NCBI RefSeq assembly: GCF_004827385.1
Contig: NZ_SRXN01000016.1
Coordinates: 62,001 to 126,000, forward strand
DNA: 64,000 nt
Origin: Ensifer sp. MPMI2T
Lineage (GTDB): Bacteria > Pseudomonadota > Alphaproteobacteria > Rhizobiales > Rhizobiaceae
Direction of reading: 5' to 3'
The position numbers and the translations under genes were made by a program. The notes beneath the pieces are model-generated. The model saw nothing but the letters and a program-made list of their open reading frames with translations, had not been told where the DNA came from and made no database searches. Position 1 is the first letter of the stretch. Every line of letters begins with the position of its first letter. Shown in pieces: positions 62,015 to 64,000 of the stretch.

Positions 62015-62045
62015 AATACCCCCTCTGCCCGGCACGGCAGAGGGG
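62015..62045. repeat. Repeat family E, half copy
   Basis: 'aataccccctctgcccggca' followed by 'cggcagagggggtg', matching the end of the family-E element near 22030-22055. Confidence 0.6.
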
Positions 62046-62130
62046 GTGCAGCCCCCGGGACGGCTCGGAGAGGCTGCGACGCGCGAACCCCAGCGGTTTC
62101 CAAAACGATCCAATCAGATCGGGTGTCACT

Positions 62131-62221
62131 CTAATCGTAGCCGATTAAAGGACAAGAACATGCAGCAATTCAAAGTGCTACAGCGTCCTTTGCGCGTCTG
62201 AAAAGACTCGCGGCGCTGTAG
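62131..62221. repeat. Repeat family A, full copy (inverted)
   Basis: 'ctaatcgtagccgattaaag', 'aacatgcagcaattcaaagtg', then tttgcgcgtctgaaaagact hairpin to 'cgcggcgctgtag'. Lies between the RTX-type and DUF1232 genes. Confidence 0.85.
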
Positions 62222-62255
62222 TGCGGCGCCGGCGGGAATCTTGTATCTAAGGAAC

Positions 62256-62636
62256 ATGCAGTGGCTGGACCGGGCAAAGACATGGGCAAAAGGCATCAAG
62301 CGGGACGTCGTCGTCCTGTGGCTGGCGGCGCGTGACCGGCGCGTTCCCTGGTATGCGAAGCTCGCCGCCGGGGCGGTCGCGGCCTATGCCCTGTCGCCGA
62401 TCGATCTGATACCCGACTTCGTTCCGGTCCTTGGATATCTCGATGACCTCGTCATCGTCCCGATCGGCATCATCGCCGCGCTCAAACTGATTCCAACGGA
62501 CGTTCTGACGGACTTGCGCATCGAAGCGACGAAGCGCACTGAGCGCCCGGTCAGCCGGGGCGGGCGGATCGCGATCATTTCGATATGGGTGCTGCTCTCG
62601 GCTCTCATCGTCTGGATGGTGATGGGCGAGATCTGA
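62256..62636 (+). CDS. YkvA/DUF1232-family membrane protein
   Basis: 126 residues. DUF1232 core: RVPWYAKLAAGAVAAYALSPIDLIPDFVPVLGYLDDLVIVP, where the conserved SPIDLIPD motif and two helices are clear; a final helix (IAIISIWVLLSALIVWMVMG) adds a C-terminal anchor. Function unknown. Start ATG 62256 follows AAGGAAC; a TTG at 62241 is less likely. Convergent with the DUF1194 gene copy 2. Confidence 0.9.
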   Translation: MQWLDRAKTWAKGIKRDVVVLWLAARDRRVPWYAKLAAGAVAAYALSPIDLIPDFVPVLGYLDDLVIVPIGIIAALKLIPTDVLTDLRIEATKRTERPVSRGGRIAIISIWVLLSALIVWMVMGEI

Positions 62637-63446
62637 CTATCGGTTCAATTCCGGAAACACCCGTTCGATGAAGTTCGGATTGAGCTCCTCGCCGATCAGG
62701 CAATTGACCGGGGGTGTGGCGGCGGCCGGTCGGGGAGCCCATTGAGGCGCGCGGCCGCTCACCTCCAGGAGCAGCTTCTGGCGAACGGCGATCGCAAAGT
62801 CCTCCGCCTCGTGCACCGGGATCATGAAGGAGCCGGGGCCGCCGATGACGCATTCCGAATAATACTGGTCGAGCGGAATGCCCGAATTGGAGGGCCTGAT
62901 GAGGATCGCCAATCCATTGATGACGATCCCGCGCTCCAGGGCGGCCGCACGCGCGGGGGCGACCGGCGGGCCGATGTTGTTGTGCCCGTCGCCGGAAAGG
63001 TCAATGACACGGCGCGCCCCGGAGTAGGCGTTCGACTCGATCAGGTCGGTCCCGAAGAGGATCGCGTTGGAGATGGAGGTGCCGCGCCGCGTGCCGACCG
63101 GGCGGGCCTCGAGCCGGGCGGCGAAGGCTTCGACATCCTCGGCGTCGTCGATGACCTGCCAGGTGAGCACCGATGCTTCGTTCACCAGCCCCGCCCATTC
63201 AAAATAGCTGATGGCAATGCGCCCAAGGTAACCGCCCTTGATGGCGTTGATGAAATCCCGGTCTCTCAATGCCCCCAGGTAGCCAAGGCGCTGCACACGC
63301 GCCTCCTCCATGTCCATCGAGCCCGACATGTCGACCGCCAGCACCAGTTCCAGGTCGACATCCGAAGGCGCCGCATCCGGAGGTGCGGCGGCCGCCTGCA
63401 TCGCGATACCGGTGAGAAACAGGATCAACGCCAATACGCGCAACAT
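62637..63446 (-). CDS. DUF1194 exported von Willebrand A-like protein (copy 2)
   Basis: 269 residues. Signal peptide MLRVLALILFLTGIAMQAAA. vWA-like motif LVLAVDMSGSMDMEE (DxSGS), then SISNAILFG, DLSGDGHNNIG and YYSECVIGGPGSFMIPV, closely parallel to copy 1 at 23511. Two cysteines are conserved (ECVIGG, NCLIGEE). Start at 63446 follows GAGGGGG; the frame runs to 63476. Its position next to the OsmC fragment carries no clear functional hint. Confidence 0.9.
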   Translation of the reverse strand: MLRVLALILFLTGIAMQAAAAPPDAAPSDVDLELVLAVDMSGSMDMEEARVQRLGYLGALRDRDFINAIKGGYLGRIAISYFEWAGLVNEASVLTWQVIDDAEDVEAFAARLEARPVGTRRGTSISNAILFGTDLIESNAYSGARRVIDLSGDGHNNIGPPVAPARAAALERGIVINGLAILIRPSNSGIPLDQYYSECVIGGPGSFMIPVHEAEDFAIAVRQKLLLEVSGRAPQWAPRPAAATPPVNCLIGEELNPNFIERVFPELNR

Positions 63447-63593
63447 CGCATCAGCCCCCTCATTATGTTTTCGCAAGAGGGTACCACAGGATCACCGGGT
63501 CGCGTTAGCCGCCGCATGCACGGAACCACATGCGGTGCCGCTCGGGCACGCCGGCAAACACACCAGCTCAGCGGCCGAAGCTATCGTGCTGCG

Positions 63594-63626
63594 CCTAGAG
63601 CGCGGCGCGTTTATCAGACGCGCTTA
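63594..63626. repeat. Repeat family A, hairpin fragment
   Basis: 'gcctagagcgcggcgcgttt' with 'atcagacgcgctt', overlapping the last bases of the OsmC gene at 63624. Confidence 0.5.
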
Positions 63627-64000
63627 TGATTTCACGACGGTCTTTATCTTCGCCACGGCTTCGAGTGTGCGATGGACCGGGCATTTGCCGGCAATTTCGA
63701 CGATCTTGCCGCGAAGCTCCTCCGAGACCTCACCTTCGATGGAAATGACGCGCTCGAAATGGTCGATCCTGGCGCTGCCGCTGCGTTCCGACTCGGTGCA
63801 TTCCTCGCAGTCCTTCGCGTGGATCTTGGCATGCGAGACGTCGACGCCGATGCGGCCGAGCTGGAGCCTCTTGTGCTCGGCATAGAGGCGCAACGTCATC
63901 GAGGTGCAGGCGCCAAGCGCGATTGACAGGAAATCATAGGGCGAGGGGCCGGAATCGAGACCGCCCACGGTTTCGGGTTCGTCGGCGAAAAGCCGATGGC
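63624..64000 (-). CDS. OsmC family protein (5' end cut by window)
   Basis: At least 125 residues are visible; the start lies beyond 64000. Reading into the edge gives HRLFADEPETVGGLDSGPSPYDF, then LGACTSMTLRLYAEH with the first reactive Cys and AGKCPVHRTLEAVAK with the second. It belongs to a different OsmC subgroup (YhfA-like) from the copy at 9671. Probably reduces peroxides or has a related role. Confidence in family is high; the N-terminus is unseen. Confidence 0.9.
   Translation of the reverse strand, partial: HRLFADEPETVGGLDSGPSPYDFLSIALGACTSMTLRLYAEHKRLQLGRIGVDVSHAKIHAKDCEECTESERSGSARIDHFERVISIEGEVSEELRGKIVEIAGKCPVHRTLEAVAKIKTVVKS

Overview
The window is GC-rich chromosomal or megaplasmid DNA from an alphaproteobacterium, most likely a Rhizobiaceae member close to Sinorhizobium/Ensifer. 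The evidence is codon use, a DUF2280/GcrA-type phage remnant, dense rhizobial-style intergenic palindromic repeats, and gene families common in that group (Stf0, DUF1194, DUF4242-cyclase, TolB/TPR regulators). No rRNA, CRISPR array or intact insertion sequence was seen. One complete tRNA is present (tRNA-Lys, 10336-10411). Assignments come from reading the translated sequence; no database search was run.

Layout. 274-4929: a tight operon of a membrane-anchored peptidyl-prolyl isomerase, a HupE/UreJ-type membrane protein with a large exported domain, an uncharacterised exported protein and an exported DUF3604 (PHP-like) protein. Next to it, on the other strand, lies a DUF4242 (nickel-binding-like) domain fused to a class III nucleotidyl cyclase. 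This is the best candidate for an undescribed system. 6033-10084: stand-alone metabolic genes (FAD monooxygenase, PhzF-like, EEP phosphatase, OsmC). 10336-19595: an accessory stretch with tRNA-Lys, small orphan genes, a ~200-bp palindromic mobile element inserted in another repeat, a GSCFA/Stf0/glycosyltransferase cluster, a decayed phage-like zone (DUF2280 fragment, frameshifted serine protease, tRNA fragments, GcrA-like gene) and a polysaccharide pyruvyl transferase.

20047-29462: DUF2278, Tim44-like, pentapeptide-repeat and DUF1194 proteins, two divergent glycosyltransferases, an alpha/beta-hydrolase-cyclase fusion and a TerC-family membrane protein. 29796-42378: membrane protein, VOC pseudogene, DUF1963 protein, a ~1-kb gene-poor gap, PaiB, an EamA exporter divergent from a MocR regulator, an MFS transporter divergent from a LysR regulator, a Tat/lipobox amidohydrolase, and an Rrf2 regulator overlapping a CPYC flavin reductase. 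43488-46142: an envelope-stress module (Spy/CpxP-like protein, OmpR-type regulator, sensor kinase) with a repeat element between regulator and kinase.

46245-58835: GST, phosphotransferase, aldose 1-epimerase, an M14 carboxypeptidase preceded by a stand-alone copy of its N-terminal domain, a methyltransferase with a wHTH-TolB-TPR regulator, then arylsulfatase, cupin and NAD(P)-binding oxidoreductase genes divergent from a second wHTH-TolB-TPR regulator. 59213-64000: DoxX protein, a large RTX-type calcium-binding protein behind AT-rich DNA, a DUF1232 protein, a second DUF1194 protein, and a second OsmC gene cut by the window edge. Intergenic spaces carry at least five families of dispersed palindromic repeats (called A-E here).
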